Assembly (NCBI GenBank): GCA_025462835.1
Contig: JAOAPH010000102.1
Span: 1 to 43,838 of the forward strand
DNA length: 43,838 nt
Direction of reading: 5' to 3'
Source: Candidatus Angelobacter sp.
GTDB lineage: Bacteria > Acidobacteriota > Terriglobia > Terriglobales > Acidobacteriaceae
The notes beneath the pieces were generated by a model. That model ran no database searches and had not been told where the DNA came from. It saw nothing but the letters and a program-made list of their open reading frames with translations. Shown here in pieces: positions 34,536 to 42,751 of this stretch. A program made the position numbers and the translations under genes. How positions within the stretch are numbered: the stretch's first letter is position 1; each line of letters starts with the position of its first letter.

Positions 34536-35005
34536 TGAGTTCGCTGCACCCAATCGTTGGTCAAGCCCGTGTGCGCGTCCGCTATGCTGAGACGGACAAG
34601 ATGGGCGTGGTGTACCACTCCAACTTCATCGTGTGGTTTGAGGTGGGACGGGTGGAATTGCTGCGGCAACTTGGCTTCAGTTATCGCGACATGGAACTTC
34701 AGGACGATTGCCACATCGCCGTTGTAGATGTGCGTTGCCGTTACAAGTCGCCGGCATATTACGATGATGAGTTGGTGATACGGACGCGGCTGAAGAACCT
34801 GCGCGGCAGCTTGATGGTATTCGACTACCAGGTGCAGCGCTTGAGCGACGAGACTTTATTGGCAGAAGGCGAGACCACACACCTGGTAGTCAACGCCAAG
34901 ATGGAGAAGACGATGCTCCCCGAGAAATACGTGAAAGCATTTGCAGCGGCAGTGGCGGGCGATGGCAATCATCCGAATTCAACCACCGGGAAGTCGAATG
35001 GCTGA
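34535..35005 (+). CDS. Acyl-CoA thioesterase (YbgC/4HBT hotdog family)
   Basis: A 156-residue hotdog-fold thioesterase. The family signature YAETDKMGVVYHSNFIVWFEVGR carries catalytic D21, and RYKSPAYYDDELVIRTRL follows. It hydrolyses acyl-CoA thioesters in the cytoplasm; length preference unknown. Its last 8 bases overlap the start of the PilZ gene. No SD; TATCCT 8 nt upstream suggests a leaderless transcript. Its position after the acyl-CoA genes suits release of CoA from branched or short acyl chains. Confidence 0.9.
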   Translation: MSSLHPIVGQARVRVRYAETDKMGVVYHSNFIVWFEVGRVELLRQLGFSYRDMELQDDCHIAVVDVRCRYKSPAYYDDELVIRTRLKNLRGSLMVFDYQVQRLSDETLLAEGETTHLVVNAKMEKTMLPEKYVKAFAAAVAGDGNHPNSTTGKSNG

Positions 35006-35342
35006 AATCCCAAAGCCCAAGTGGGACAAAGAGCGCGCCCATCCGCGCTATCTTTTTGAAACAGCCGTTGGCATGACTACTCCGGAGCCAGCGCGACTAG
35101 TATTAAAGGGAAAGAGCATTGACATCAGCGAAGGTGGCATCTCTGTCCGGGTTCCGGCAGACCTAGCCATTGGGATCATTGTGCAATTGGAATTTTTCGT
35201 TCCCCTACAAAGAGAGCCGGTCCGCGTGAGGGCGATCGTCCGCAATAGCATTATCAGCCGCTATGGAATGGAATTCCTGACGCTCACGGCGGAACAGCGC
35301 GGACACATCCTGAGATATTGTTTAACATTGACGCCGCTTTAA
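34998..35342 (+). CDS. PilZ-domain protein (c-di-GMP receptor candidate)
   Basis: A 114-residue protein consisting of one PilZ domain. Both c-di-GMP-binding motifs are present: R13AHPR17 (RxxxR) and D42ISEGG47 (DxSxxG). PilZ proteins bind c-di-GMP and act on motility, polysaccharide or transcription partners. ATG 34998 overlaps the end of the thioesterase gene; the open frame back to 34941 has no family match. The coupling to a thioesterase is unusual and has no obvious functional explanation. Confidence 0.87.
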   Translation: MAEIPKPKWDKERAHPRYLFETAVGMTTPEPARLVLKGKSIDISEGGISVRVPADLAIGIIVQLEFFVPLQREPVRVRAIVRNSIISRYGMEFLTLTAEQRGHILRYCLTLTPL

Positions 35343-35379
35343 CCCGGCGTTGCGGCTTCGGCTTCGATTGGAGACTGGA

Positions 35380-35562
35380 ATGAATGAAGCTCAGAAAAAG
35401 ATCTTGAATGGATATATCTCACAAATCGAAAAAATCGCCGACAAAGCTGAGAAGCTTCAGAGCAAGGTGGATGACGACTATAAAGCGCTCTTGAAGACCG
35501 AGATCGAGGGCTATCGCCAGCTCATTACGATATGGCGAAAACGGATTGAAAGTGGCAACTGA
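35380..35562 (+). CDS. Small helical protein, unknown function
   Basis: A 60-residue, highly charged, apparently all-helical protein (KKILNGYISQIEKIADKAEKLQSKVDDDYKALLKTEIEGY) with heptad-like spacing. It starts at ATG 35380, 11 nt after GGAG. No family recognised. It lies between the PilZ and hutH genes, 17 bp before the latter, and is probably co-transcribed with it or with PilZ. Confidence 0.65.
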   Translation: MNEAQKKILNGYISQIEKIADKAEKLQSKVDDDYKALLKTEIEGYRQLITIWRKRIESGN

Positions 35563-35579
35563 CAAGTAAGAACTCAAAG

Positions 35580-37172
35580 ATGAATCCCATACACATCAAC
35601 GGAAATGATCTTACCCTGGAAGAACTGCGTGAAGTGGTCTATGCGCGGCGTCCTGTGCTCCTCGACACGGAAGCCCGCGAGCTGGTGGAACGCGCGCGTG
35701 CCGTGGTTGACGACCTGGTTGCGAACGACCGCCTTGCCTACGCGATAACTACAGGTGTGGGAATGCTGAGCGAAGTCCGCATCAGCGCGGAACAGAATCG
35801 CGAGCTACAAGTGAACTTACTGCGCTCGCACGCGGTGGGCGTAGGCGAACCGTTGTCTGAGGCCGAGACGCGGGCGATGATCCTGTTGCGTGCCAATTCG
35901 CTCGCCAAAGGATTTTCCGGAGTCCGTCCTGAGGTGATCAACACGCTTTGCGAGATGCTGAACCGCGGCGTGCATCCGGTGATCCCATCGCAAGGCAGCG
36001 TGGGCGCAAGTGGTGACCTGGCTCCGCTAGCACATCTTGCGCTGGTGCTGATTGGCGAAGGCGAGGCATTTGTCTCCGACACCGCCCGCGCACCCGGACG
36101 CCACGAACGTCGTGGCAAGAAGCTCACTGGCGCCAAAGCGCTCGCCGCCGCGCAGATCAAACCACTGGTCCTCGAAGCCAAGGAAGCGATCTCGCTCATT
36201 AACGGCACGCAAGCGATGCTCGCGGTGGGAACGCTAAGCCTGCTTTCTGCGGAGACGCTGGCGGATACTGCCGACGTCTTGGGGGCGATGTCCCTCGATG
36301 CCCTCAAAGGCACCGACGCTGCTTTCGACGAACGCTTGCACACGGCGCGTCCGCACCCGGGACAGATCAAAGTCGCCGCCAACCTGCGCAAGATGCTGGA
36401 AGGCAGCGCGCTTCGCGAGTCGCATCGAGACTGCGGCAAGGTGCAGGACGCATATTCGTTGCGCTGTATCCCGCAAGTCCACGGAGCCGTGCGCGACACG
36501 CTGGCATTTTGTCGGCAGGTCTTTGAGACGGAGATGAATTCCGCCGTTGATAACCCTTTAGTCTTTCCGCAACCGAAGCAAGTGGGAGCGCCGCGCGGCA
36601 TCATTGCGGAAGCGCAGGGCGACATCGTCTCCGGAGGAAATTTTCACGGTGAACCGGTCGCGTTCGCGCTGGATTACCTGGCGATTGTGCTTTCCGCGCT
36701 AGCGGGAATCTCTGAGCGTCGCATCGAACGATTGGTGAATCCCGCGCTGAACGAAGGATTGCCGCCGTTCCTGGCCGCGGGCGCGGGATTGAATTCCGGA
36801 TTCATGATGCCCCAAGTAACAGCGGCCGCGCTGGCCAGCGAAAACAAAGGGTTGGCGCATCCGGCATCGGTGGATTCGATCACGACGTCCGGCAATAAAG
36901 AAGACTACGTCTCGATGGGCATGGGCGGTGCCATCAAGCTGAAGAAAGTTATCGCGAACACCCGCAATGTGCTCGCAATCGAAGCTATCGCCGCCGCGCA
37001 GGCTCTCGACTTCCGCGCGCCGCTCAAGACCGGCAAACGCGGACAGCAGGCGTATGTGGCTATCCGCTCGGTTACTGCTCCGGTGACGCATGACCGCGTC
37101 CTGTCGGGCGACTTCGCCAAAGTGGCGGAGTTGATAGAGAGTGGGAAGATTGCGGAAGTGCTTAAGAGCTAA
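35580..37172 (+). CDS. hutH: Histidine ammonia-lyase
   Basis: A 530-residue aromatic amino acid ammonia-lyase. The MIO cofactor triad A143-S144-G145 lies in GSVGASGDLAPLAH. TTGVGMLSEVRI precedes it; the substrate-selectivity position is S83-H84 (LLRSHAVGVG), the pair seen in histidine ammonia-lyases rather than tyrosine/phenylalanine lyases. GNKEDYVSMG occupies the place of the common NQEDHVSM. It deaminates histidine to urocanate. No hutU/I/G genes are nearby, so urocanate use would depend on genes elsewhere. The SD is weak (AAG...AAAG). Confidence 0.9.
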   Translation: MNPIHINGNDLTLEELREVVYARRPVLLDTEARELVERARAVVDDLVANDRLAYAITTGVGMLSEVRISAEQNRELQVNLLRSHAVGVGEPLSEAETRAMILLRANSLAKGFSGVRPEVINTLCEMLNRGVHPVIPSQGSVGASGDLAPLAHLALVLIGEGEAFVSDTARAPGRHERRGKKLTGAKALAAAQIKPLVLEAKEAISLINGTQAMLAVGTLSLLSAETLADTADVLGAMSLDALKGTDAAFDERLHTARPHPGQIKVAANLRKMLEGSALRESHRDCGKVQDAYSLRCIPQVHGAVRDTLAFCRQVFETEMNSAVDNPLVFPQPKQVGAPRGIIAEAQGDIVSGGNFHGEPVAFALDYLAIVLSALAGISERRIERLVNPALNEGLPPFLAAGAGLNSGFMMPQVTAAALASENKGLAHPASVDSITTSGNKEDYVSMGMGGAIKLKKVIANTRNVLAIEAIAAAQALDFRAPLKTGKRGQQAYVAIRSVTAPVTHDRVLSGDFAKVAELIESGKIAEVLKS

Positions 37173-37653
37173 CCGCGGATAAACGCGGATCAGAAACAAA
37201 GCAAAATTGAGTACCCGTTAGCATAGCGTTACGCAGTCTAGGCCTGCTCTCCCCCACCCCATCCCACCTGCAAGATAGCCAGAATCATAGGTTTAGCGAT
37301 TTTTGGTCTGCAAGTTCGTGATTGCGCTGCACTTTCGTGCAAAATATTCTCAGCAAACAACTTACCTATGTTTACTACTTCATATCTGTCCCACCCCTCC
37401 CCCGGGTACGCGGTCGATCTAGGGGAATCAGTATGTTGCAGAGGAGATATCTCGCAAGCTGATGAAGTTAAGCTTGTTAGGTGGTCGATATCCGTCAACA
37501 CCCGGGATTCCCGCATGTTGAATCGAAAACAAAGGAGTTAGCGGCGGGAATTTCCGCTGGATATGAATTTGTTCCGGTATGTTGGGTCAGGTTGTCAAAG
37601 AACAATAACTTAAAGTTATTATCAATTTATAATAATATCTTTTAATTGGAATT
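37173..37653. other. Gene-free stretch with AT-rich and G-rich blocks
   Basis: About 480 bp without a credible gene. It begins with a CCGCGGATAAACGCGGATCA inverted motif and contains two C-rich tracts (about 37249-37270 and 37389-37404). Between them, TAAGTTGTTTG...AATATTTTGC on the minus strand resembles the 24-bp repeats at 24138-24202. It ends in the promoter region of the VWFA gene. Confidence 0.5.
37604..37633 (+). promoter_or_regulatory. -10 box with adjacent palindrome upstream of the VWFA gene
   Basis: Consensus TATAAT (37628-37633) with an 8-bp inverted repeat AATAACTT-A-AAGTTATT (37604-37620) just upstream, where a -35 would lie. This suggests activator or repressor control. Confidence 0.45.
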
Positions 37654-38742
37654 ATGTCAAGTAAAATTGTGCGGGCAATCGTCATGGTCGCGAAAACGGA
37701 AGGTGAGAGATTGGAAAAGCGTCAACGCTGCAAGACAATTAATTTTGCGAATGCTTTCGGTTTCGCCCTATTCGCTGCAAGCCTTTTTGCAACGCCCCCT
37801 CTTCGAAGCCAAACTTCGTCCCAATGTACGGAAAGCAAGTTGCTCGTGAACGCGCTCAATCGTGATTATCATCGCATTGAGGGCCTTAACGCAGCGGACT
37901 TCGTGCTTACTTTGGGCAAGAAACCAGTCTCTGTCACTAGAGTTGAAAAGCTTCCCTTGGCTCCGCGAGTCATCGTCCTCGTAGACGTCAGTGGCAGCAT
38001 GGGAGAGCATCCGCTGCCCGACGCTGAAAGATTTGTTGTGCACACTCTTTTGCAAGAGTTTCCTACCGACGTACCGATTGCAGTGATGACATTCTCGAAT
38101 GATCCTCGTTTGATTGCCAACTTCTCTTTGGATAGAGCAAGCCTGTGGTCTTCAGTGTCACCTGTATTGAGTGATGGTAAGACCTGGATGGGGCTAACCC
38201 ATCTGGATTCTGCAATCGCGAAGGCGCTCGAAACATTTGGATCGCCCCGGATTGGAGACAGTATTCTCTTGGTGAGTGATGGTGGCGCCAATTGGAATAA
38301 ACATTATGGATTTGCTGATGGTCGATCTCTCAATTCGTCAGGCGTTCGTCTCTTTGCTCACCTTTGGAATGAGGCCGATTACAAGGCCACCTCGAAGGAG
38401 ATGGAAGGACAAAGCGTCACTTCGGGGGCGGTTTCAGGGGCCATGTTCCAGGTGATGGAAGGACAAAGCGTCACTTTGCACGCCATCGAAAAAACGGGAG
38501 GCTTCCTATTCTGGAGCGATCCCGAAGACCTCGAGCAGTCGGCGAAGATAGTTGATATTGATCGCGAGCTTGTTAGACAAATTGTATTTCCCTATTTGAT
38601 GACAGTTCAGCTTGACGATAGCCAGCGAAATTGGACACCAGTCCGGGTTCAGCTGGATCACAAAAAGGTCAGTGGACATCGAACAATCAGGTTGCGATAC
38701 CCTAAAGAACTTCCACCCTGCACTAATTCGGATCCATCGTAG
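37654..38742 (+). CDS. Exported VWFA-domain protein (Acidobacteria type)
   Basis: A 362-residue protein. A long N-region leads to a hydrophobic export segment (~residues 31-48, NAFGFALFAASLFATPP). The VWA domain has the MIDAS motif DVSGSMG (111-117) and a downstream TWMGLTHLDSA that can supply the Thr ligand. It resembles the VWFA-related family described mainly from Acidobacteria (TIGR03436, by memory), whose function is unknown. A 54-bp spaced direct repeat near codon 250 duplicates MEGQSVT in frame. SD GGA lies close to the ATG; ATG 37684 is an alternative. It overlaps the convergent HD gene by 20 bp. Confidence 0.85.
   Translation: MSSKIVRAIVMVAKTEGERLEKRQRCKTINFANAFGFALFAASLFATPPLRSQTSSQCTESKLLVNALNRDYHRIEGLNAADFVLTLGKKPVSVTRVEKLPLAPRVIVLVDVSGSMGEHPLPDAERFVVHTLLQEFPTDVPIAVMTFSNDPRLIANFSLDRASLWSSVSPVLSDGKTWMGLTHLDSAIAKALETFGSPRIGDSILLVSDGGANWNKHYGFADGRSLNSSGVRLFAHLWNEADYKATSKEMEGQSVTSGAVSGAMFQVMEGQSVTLHAIEKTGGFLFWSDPEDLEQSAKIVDIDRELVRQIVFPYLMTVQLDDSQRNWTPVRVQLDHKKVSGHRTIRLRYPKELPPCTNSDPS
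38396..38476 (+). repeat. In-frame 27-bp direct repeat within the VWFA gene
   Basis: GGAAGGACAAAGCGTCACTT and neighbouring bases occur at 38396-38422 and 38450-38476 with one difference, offset by 54 bp (18 codons). The frame is kept. Confidence 0.85.
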
Positions 38743-39316
38743 CTGCAGCTCCCGCAAGCCCCAACTCCCCGGCAATACCCTTCATCGCCTCAATGCAAAA
38801 TGTGATGTGTTCATCGAGATTGACTCCCAGGTCGGCGGCGCCGTTGATGATGTCGTCGCGATTGACGCTGCGGGCGAAGGCTTTGTCTTTCATCTTGCGG
38901 CGGACGGAACTGGCGTCTAGGTCGGCGATGGACTTGCTCGGCTTGACCAGCGTTGCGGCGGTGATCAGGCCGGAGAGTTCGTCGCAGGCGTAGAGGACTT
39001 TCTCCATTGTCGACTCGCGTTTCACTCCACTGTAATCGGCGTGGGAGAGGATGGCGCGCAGGATGTCCTCAGGATATCCACGCTCGCGCATGATCTTATT
39101 GCCGACGAACGGATGTTCTTCCGGCGTGGGATATTTTTCGTAATCGAAATCGTGCAGCAGTCCGGTGATGCCGAATTTTTCCGCTTCTTCTTCCGGCACC
39201 GCGTACTTTTTCGCGTAGGCCCGCATGCACGCTTCCACAGCCAGGGCGTGTTTGCGTAAACATTCTGACTGGGTGTATTCACATAGTAACCCCCACGCCG
39301 ACTCACGATTTAACAA
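38723..39316 (-). CDS. HD-domain phosphohydrolase
   Basis: A 197-residue HD-superfamily (HDIG-type) protein. Metal ligands: H23 in RKHALAVE, H55-D56 in LLHDFDYEKYPTPEEH (with H68) and H92 in LSHADY, then a conserved Asp in YACDELSGLI. This small, stand-alone subgroup is widespread and its nucleotide substrate is unknown. TTG 39316 is the apparent start because no ATG or GTG fits and the domain begins at once (ESAWGLLCEYTQSE). TATAAA lies just upstream. It converges on the VWFA gene with a 20-bp overlap of coding ends. Confidence 0.87.
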   Translation of the reverse strand: MLNRESAWGLLCEYTQSECLRKHALAVEACMRAYAKKYAVPEEEAEKFGITGLLHDFDYEKYPTPEEHPFVGNKIMRERGYPEDILRAILSHADYSGVKRESTMEKVLYACDELSGLITAATLVKPSKSIADLDASSVRRKMKDKAFARSVNRDDIINGAADLGVNLDEHITFCIEAMKGIAGELGLAGAAATMDPN

Positions 39317-39357
39317 TGTTTTATACCTGTTTTCTCCCGGTTTTCTCCGGGTATTCT

Positions 39358-39370
39358 GGATGAATCATCC
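39358..39370. promoter_or_regulatory. Small palindrome in the HD / XRE intergenic region
   Basis: GGATGA-A-TCATCC, 6-bp arms with a one-base centre, between the divergent HD and XRE genes. It could be the XRE regulator's own operator; a single site gives weak support. Confidence 0.3.
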
Positions 39371-39479
39371 GGTTACTGTCGAGAATTGTATTGACATCAA
39401 CGGCATCTGTACCGCAAAGTTACTAGCGCAGCAAGTGTAAGCAGTGAAGAAGCCCGCTCTGGCCTCTTCCAAAACCTGA

Positions 39480-40025
39480 ATGGCAACCACTTTAGCACCC
39501 GTAGATTCACGGGAAGTACTGAGGTGCGACCACTGTCACCTCGTCCAATTCCGGACCAATAATAACCTTTGCAGAAAATGCCACCTGAGTCTTGAGGCTG
39601 ATATTGAAGAGCCTGAGCCTATTGTGGCGGAAGCTGTCGGGCAAGCCCTGCCGATGGGCCATGGCAACCAGATCCAGATTGCAGCTGCTATCCGCAGCCT
39701 GCGATTGCGGAGCAGTTTGAGCCAGCGGCAATTGGCGTTGCGCATGCAAGTTCCGCGCACATACGTTTCAAAGATTGAGAACGACAAGGCCACGCCTACG
39801 CTCTCATCTTTGCAGCGATTGGCGACGGCGCTGGAGATTTCCGTGACTGAGTTGCTGGAAGTTGCAACGCAGAACCCAGCCAGAGAAGCGGAAATCCGCG
39901 AACTGATGGCTGACGAGTTCATCTCAGAGCTGGTGCCGTTCATCAGCAAGCTGGACGCGATGCAACGTTCGTCGTTCCTGACGCAAGTGCGTGAGTTAAC
40001 GACGCGGCCACGCCGTAGCGCTTAA
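39480..40025 (+). CDS. XRE-family regulator with N-terminal zinc ribbon
   Basis: A 181-residue regulator. The N terminus has two CxxC pairs (C16-C19 and C31-C34, CDHC...CRKC), forming a zinc ribbon. An HTH_3 domain follows (~residues 65-122, IRSLRLRSSLSQRQLALRMQVPRTYVSKIENDKATPTLSSLQRLATAL). The C-terminal helical tail (~130-181) may dimerise. The ribbon could sense zinc/redox or contact partners. The target is unknown; a small palindrome lies in the upstream region. It ends at a strong terminator before murB. Confidence 0.9.
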   Translation: MATTLAPVDSREVLRCDHCHLVQFRTNNNLCRKCHLSLEADIEEPEPIVAEAVGQALPMGHGNQIQIAAAIRSLRLRSSLSQRQLALRMQVPRTYVSKIENDKATPTLSSLQRLATALEISVTELLEVATQNPAREAEIRELMADEFISELVPFISKLDAMQRSSFLTQVRELTTRPRRSA

Positions 40026-40047
40026 CCTAACTTACTTACTGAAACCG

Positions 40048-40080
40048 AAGCCGGGACCTAATTGGTCTCGGCTTTTCTTT
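40048..40080 (+). terminator. Rho-independent terminator
   Basis: AAGCCGGGACC (40048-40058), loop TAATT, GGTCTCGGCTT (40064-40074) with one G-T pair, then TTCTTT. Ends the XRE gene. Confidence 0.87.
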
Positions 40081-40108
40081 TCTGCACCTGATAATCTAAA
40101 TCAAATCC

Positions 40109-41149
40109 GTGAAGATTCAAGAGAACATCCCGCTGGCTCCGCTAACGACTTTTAAAGTCGGTGGCAACGCACGATATCTGGTGGAAGCCCGCAGCGCAGA
40201 CGATGTGCTGGCGGCGGTGGAATACTCGCGTTCTAATCACCTGCCCCTGTTCATATTGGGCGGTGGCAGCAACCTGGTTGTCGCGGATACGGGATGGCCG
40301 GGACTGGTGCTGAAGATCGCAATCAGCGGCATTTCAGAACGCGACAACGCTGGAAAGAAAGAGTTCGAGGTCGGCGCCGGGGAGGACTGGGACAAGTTCG
40401 TCGCGCTCACGGTCGCGCGAAATTGTGCAGGAGTGGAGACGCTCAGCGGTATCCCAGGAACTGTGGGCGGGACGCCGGTGCAGAACGTTGGCGCGTACGG
40501 CCAGGAAGTGGCAGAGACGATCACTTCCGTCCGCGTACTCGAATTGGCGACGATGCAGGTTCGAGATCTCGGCAATGCGGAATGCGGGTTTGCGTATCGC
40601 ACCAGCATATTTAATTCCTCCGAGCGTGGGCGGTACGTTGTCCTACAGGTGACGTTTTCGCTCACACCCGGCGGCGCGGCGCGGATCGCCTATGCTGACC
40701 TCAAGAAATATTTTCTCGATGGAAGCAGCCCATCGTTGCAACAGGTCCGCGATGCCGTGCGTGAAATTCGATTGAGCAAGGCCATGCTGATCGTCGCCGA
40801 TGATGACGATTGCCGCAGCGCCGGGTCGTTCTTCAAGAACCCCATCGTGGATGCAGCAAAGTATGCAGAGGTCGCGGCGCGGGTGAATGGAAACGCGCTT
40901 CCGAAATATCCCGCCAGCAATGGCAAGGTGAAACTTTCCGCGGCATGGCTGGTGGAGCAGTCGGGATTTCAGAAGGGACTCGCGCGCGGGCCAGTGGGGA
41001 TTTCACGAAGACATTCGCTGGCGATTGTGAACCGCGGCGGGGCGACTGCAGCAGATATTCTGGCGCTGAAGAATGAGGTGCAAGCCGGGGTGCGTGAAAA
41101 GTTTGGGATCGAGCTGACGCCGGAACCGGTGTTTGTGGGATTTGAATGA
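40109..41149 (+). CDS. murB: UDP-N-acetylenolpyruvoylglucosamine reductase
   Basis: A 346-residue FAD-dependent reductase that completes UDP-N-acetylmuramate in peptidoglycan synthesis. FAD-binding motifs: TTFKVGGNARYLVEA, LGGGSNLVVAD, GIPGTVGGTPVQNVGAYGQE. The YRTSIFNS loop is the type I (E. coli-like) form; SAGSFFKNP holds the catalytic Ser, and the C-terminal Glu is in LTPEPVFVGF. The start is GTG 40109; TAATCT lies 11 nt upstream and there is no SD. It stands apart from any other mur gene in the window and is followed by repeat-rich DNA. Confidence 0.96.
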   Translation: MKIQENIPLAPLTTFKVGGNARYLVEARSADDVLAAVEYSRSNHLPLFILGGGSNLVVADTGWPGLVLKIAISGISERDNAGKKEFEVGAGEDWDKFVALTVARNCAGVETLSGIPGTVGGTPVQNVGAYGQEVAETITSVRVLELATMQVRDLGNAECGFAYRTSIFNSSERGRYVVLQVTFSLTPGGAARIAYADLKKYFLDGSSPSLQQVRDAVREIRLSKAMLIVADDDDCRSAGSFFKNPIVDAAKYAEVAARVNGNALPKYPASNGKVKLSAAWLVEQSGFQKGLARGPVGISRRHSLAIVNRGGATAADILALKNEVQAGVREKFGIELTPEPVFVGFE

Positions 41150-41154
41150 CCTCA

Positions 41155-41325
41155 GCGCTAAAGCCCCAATTCTCCTTCGTTGCAAATTGCAGGGCTGAAG
41201 CCCTGCGCCACCCGATTTGCCCTGCACCTAAAACCCTGCGGCACCCGATTGGGCTCGTCACAGCCTAATGCCGATGCTCCTCTCATTCGGTTGGTCACAA
41301 CCTAATGCCTGCTCCGCGTGAAGCA
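41155..41325. repeat. REP-like palindromic repeats after murB
   Basis: GCAGGGCTGAAGCCCTGC (perfect hairpin) and two further related units, ACCCTGCGGCACCCGATT and CAC(A)GCCTAATGCC / CACAACCTAATGCC, in the 170 bp between the convergent murB and modC genes. They are related in style to the clusters at 22.3 and 23.5 kb but differ in sequence. Confidence 0.7.
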
Positions 41326-42075
41326 TCAGATATTGGCGCCTTGCAGTTCCCTGATCAATTGTTCGCGCTCGGTGGCGAGGACCTCGCTTGGACTTCCCTG
41401 TTTCACAATGCTTCCCTTCTCAAGCGTAATCACGCGCTCTCCTAAGGCGAAGACTTCGTCCAAAGCATGGGTCACATAGATCACAGGAATGCGATGGACG
41501 CGCGTCATTGCGCGCAGGTCGGCGATGATTTTGGACTTGGTTTCGTAATCGAGCGCGGAGAGTGGCTCATCCAGCAACAACGCCCGCGGACGAGTGACGA
41601 GCGAGCGCGCCAGCGCGACTCGCTGACGTTCGCCACCGGAGATGCGGTCCGGGCGTTGCCGCGACAGATGCGGAATGTGAAATGATTCGAGAATCGCATC
41701 CACTTGTCCCGTGCGTTCGTGGCTAGGCAATCGACTCAGCCCATAGCCGACATTTTCTTCCACGGTAAGATGTGGGAAGAGCGCGAGCGTCTGGAATACG
41801 TATCCCAGATTGCGTGTGTTGGCGGGGAGATTCACGCGCGATTGCGAATCGAAAAGAACTGATTGCTTACTGTTCTCATTCAGGGCAATCCTCCCGGAGT
41901 CTGGCGTCAGCAGGCCGGCGATGCATTCGAGGATGGTGGTCTTGCCCGAACCGGACGGGCCAAAAAGGACGGTGACTCCGGCCGGAGCGCTGAATTGCAC
42001 ATCCAAAGAGAACTGGTGATGTCGTGCCGCAAAGCGTTTTGAGATGCGGACATCGAGAGAAATTGGCGAGGACAT
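41326..42075 (-). CDS. modC: Molybdate ABC transporter, ATP-binding protein
   Basis: A 249-residue ABC ATPase: Walker A GPSGSGKTT (39-47), Q-loop VFQTLALFPHLT, signature ISGGERQRVALA, Walker B ALLLDEPLSALD and switch His in VTHALDE. It energises molybdate (or tungstate) import with ModB. It is about 100 residues shorter than E. coli ModC (352), because the C-terminal molybdate-binding TOBE/MOP domain is missing; a TOBE domain is present instead in the regulator at the start of the operon. The ATG begins 1 nt after the modB stop, so translation is coupled. Confidence 0.93.
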   Translation of the reverse strand: MSSPISLDVRISKRFAARHHQFSLDVQFSAPAGVTVLFGPSGSGKTTILECIAGLLTPDSGRIALNENSKQSVLFDSQSRVNLPANTRNLGYVFQTLALFPHLTVEENVGYGLSRLPSHERTGQVDAILESFHIPHLSRQRPDRISGGERQRVALARSLVTRPRALLLDEPLSALDYETKSKIIADLRAMTRVHRIPVIYVTHALDEVFALGERVITLEKGSIVKQGSPSEVLATEREQLIRELQGANI

Positions 42076-42076
42076 C

Positions 42077-42751
42077 TTATTTGCTCAACCATCCCCGCCA
42101 GAGCTGTCGATTGGCCGCGTACACGACCGAGAGCACGATAAACGAGAACGCCAACAGCAGGAGCGCGGTTTGATTTGCAGCGGCGTAGTCGAGGTCCTGA
42201 ACGCGATCGTAGATGTCGATAGAGATCGTTTGCGTAACGCCGGGAATATTGCCGCCCACCATCAGCACCACCCCGAACTCTCCGACGGTGTGGGCGAAGC
42301 TCAGGATGACTCCTGCGAGGATTCCCGTCAGCGACAGCGGCATAATGATGCGGAAGAAGGTTTGCGTCCGCGATGAGCCCAGCACAGACGAAGCTGCCAG
42401 CAGGTTGCGATCGACTTGGGCAAACGCCACCGCAAACGGCTGAACGGCAAACGGCAGGCTGTAGAGCACCGAAGCGATCAGCAGTCCTTGAAAGCTGAAT
42501 GCGAAGCTGTGTCCCGTCCAGTGCTGATACCAGCGTCCGATAGGACTTTGCGCACCAATGGCAACTAGGACGTAGAAGCCAAGCACCGTTGGCGGCAATA
42601 CCAGCGGGAGTGCAACCACGGCTTCGACGAGGAACTTCCATCGCCATCGCGAGTAGGCGATCCAGTAGGCCAGCGGCAGTCCGAGAACAAGCAGGATCAG
42701 CGACACCAAGGACGCGAGTTTTGCCGTGAGTGCAACTGCTTGCCAGTTCAC
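42077..42751 (-). CDS. modB: Molybdate ABC transporter, permease
   Basis: A 224-residue permease with about five to six membrane helices and the cytoplasmic coupling motif AASSVLGSSRTQTFFRIIMPLSLTGILAG. MVGGNIPGVTQTISIDIYD is typical of ModB. GTG 42751 is chosen because the start and the modA stop overlap as GTGA, and VNWQAVALTAKLASLV matches family N termini; the open frame upstream to 42925 is inside modA. It forms the channel with ModA and ModC. Confidence 0.92.
   Translation of the reverse strand: MNWQAVALTAKLASLVSLILLVLGLPLAYWIAYSRWRWKFLVEAVVALPLVLPPTVLGFYVLVAIGAQSPIGRWYQHWTGHSFAFSFQGLLIASVLYSLPFAVQPFAVAFAQVDRNLLAASSVLGSSRTQTFFRIIMPLSLTGILAGVILSFAHTVGEFGVVLMVGGNIPGVTQTISIDIYDRVQDLDYAAANQTALLLLAFSFIVLSVVYAANRQLWRGWLSK

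Noticed and set aside
35738-36625. 295-codon minus-strand open frame
   Set aside because: Antisense to hutH, Ser/Arg/Ala-rich, no motif.
37238-37516. 92-codon minus-strand ORF in the intergenic stretch
   Set aside because: Low-complexity composition across C-rich and AT-rich blocks, no SD, no family resemblance.
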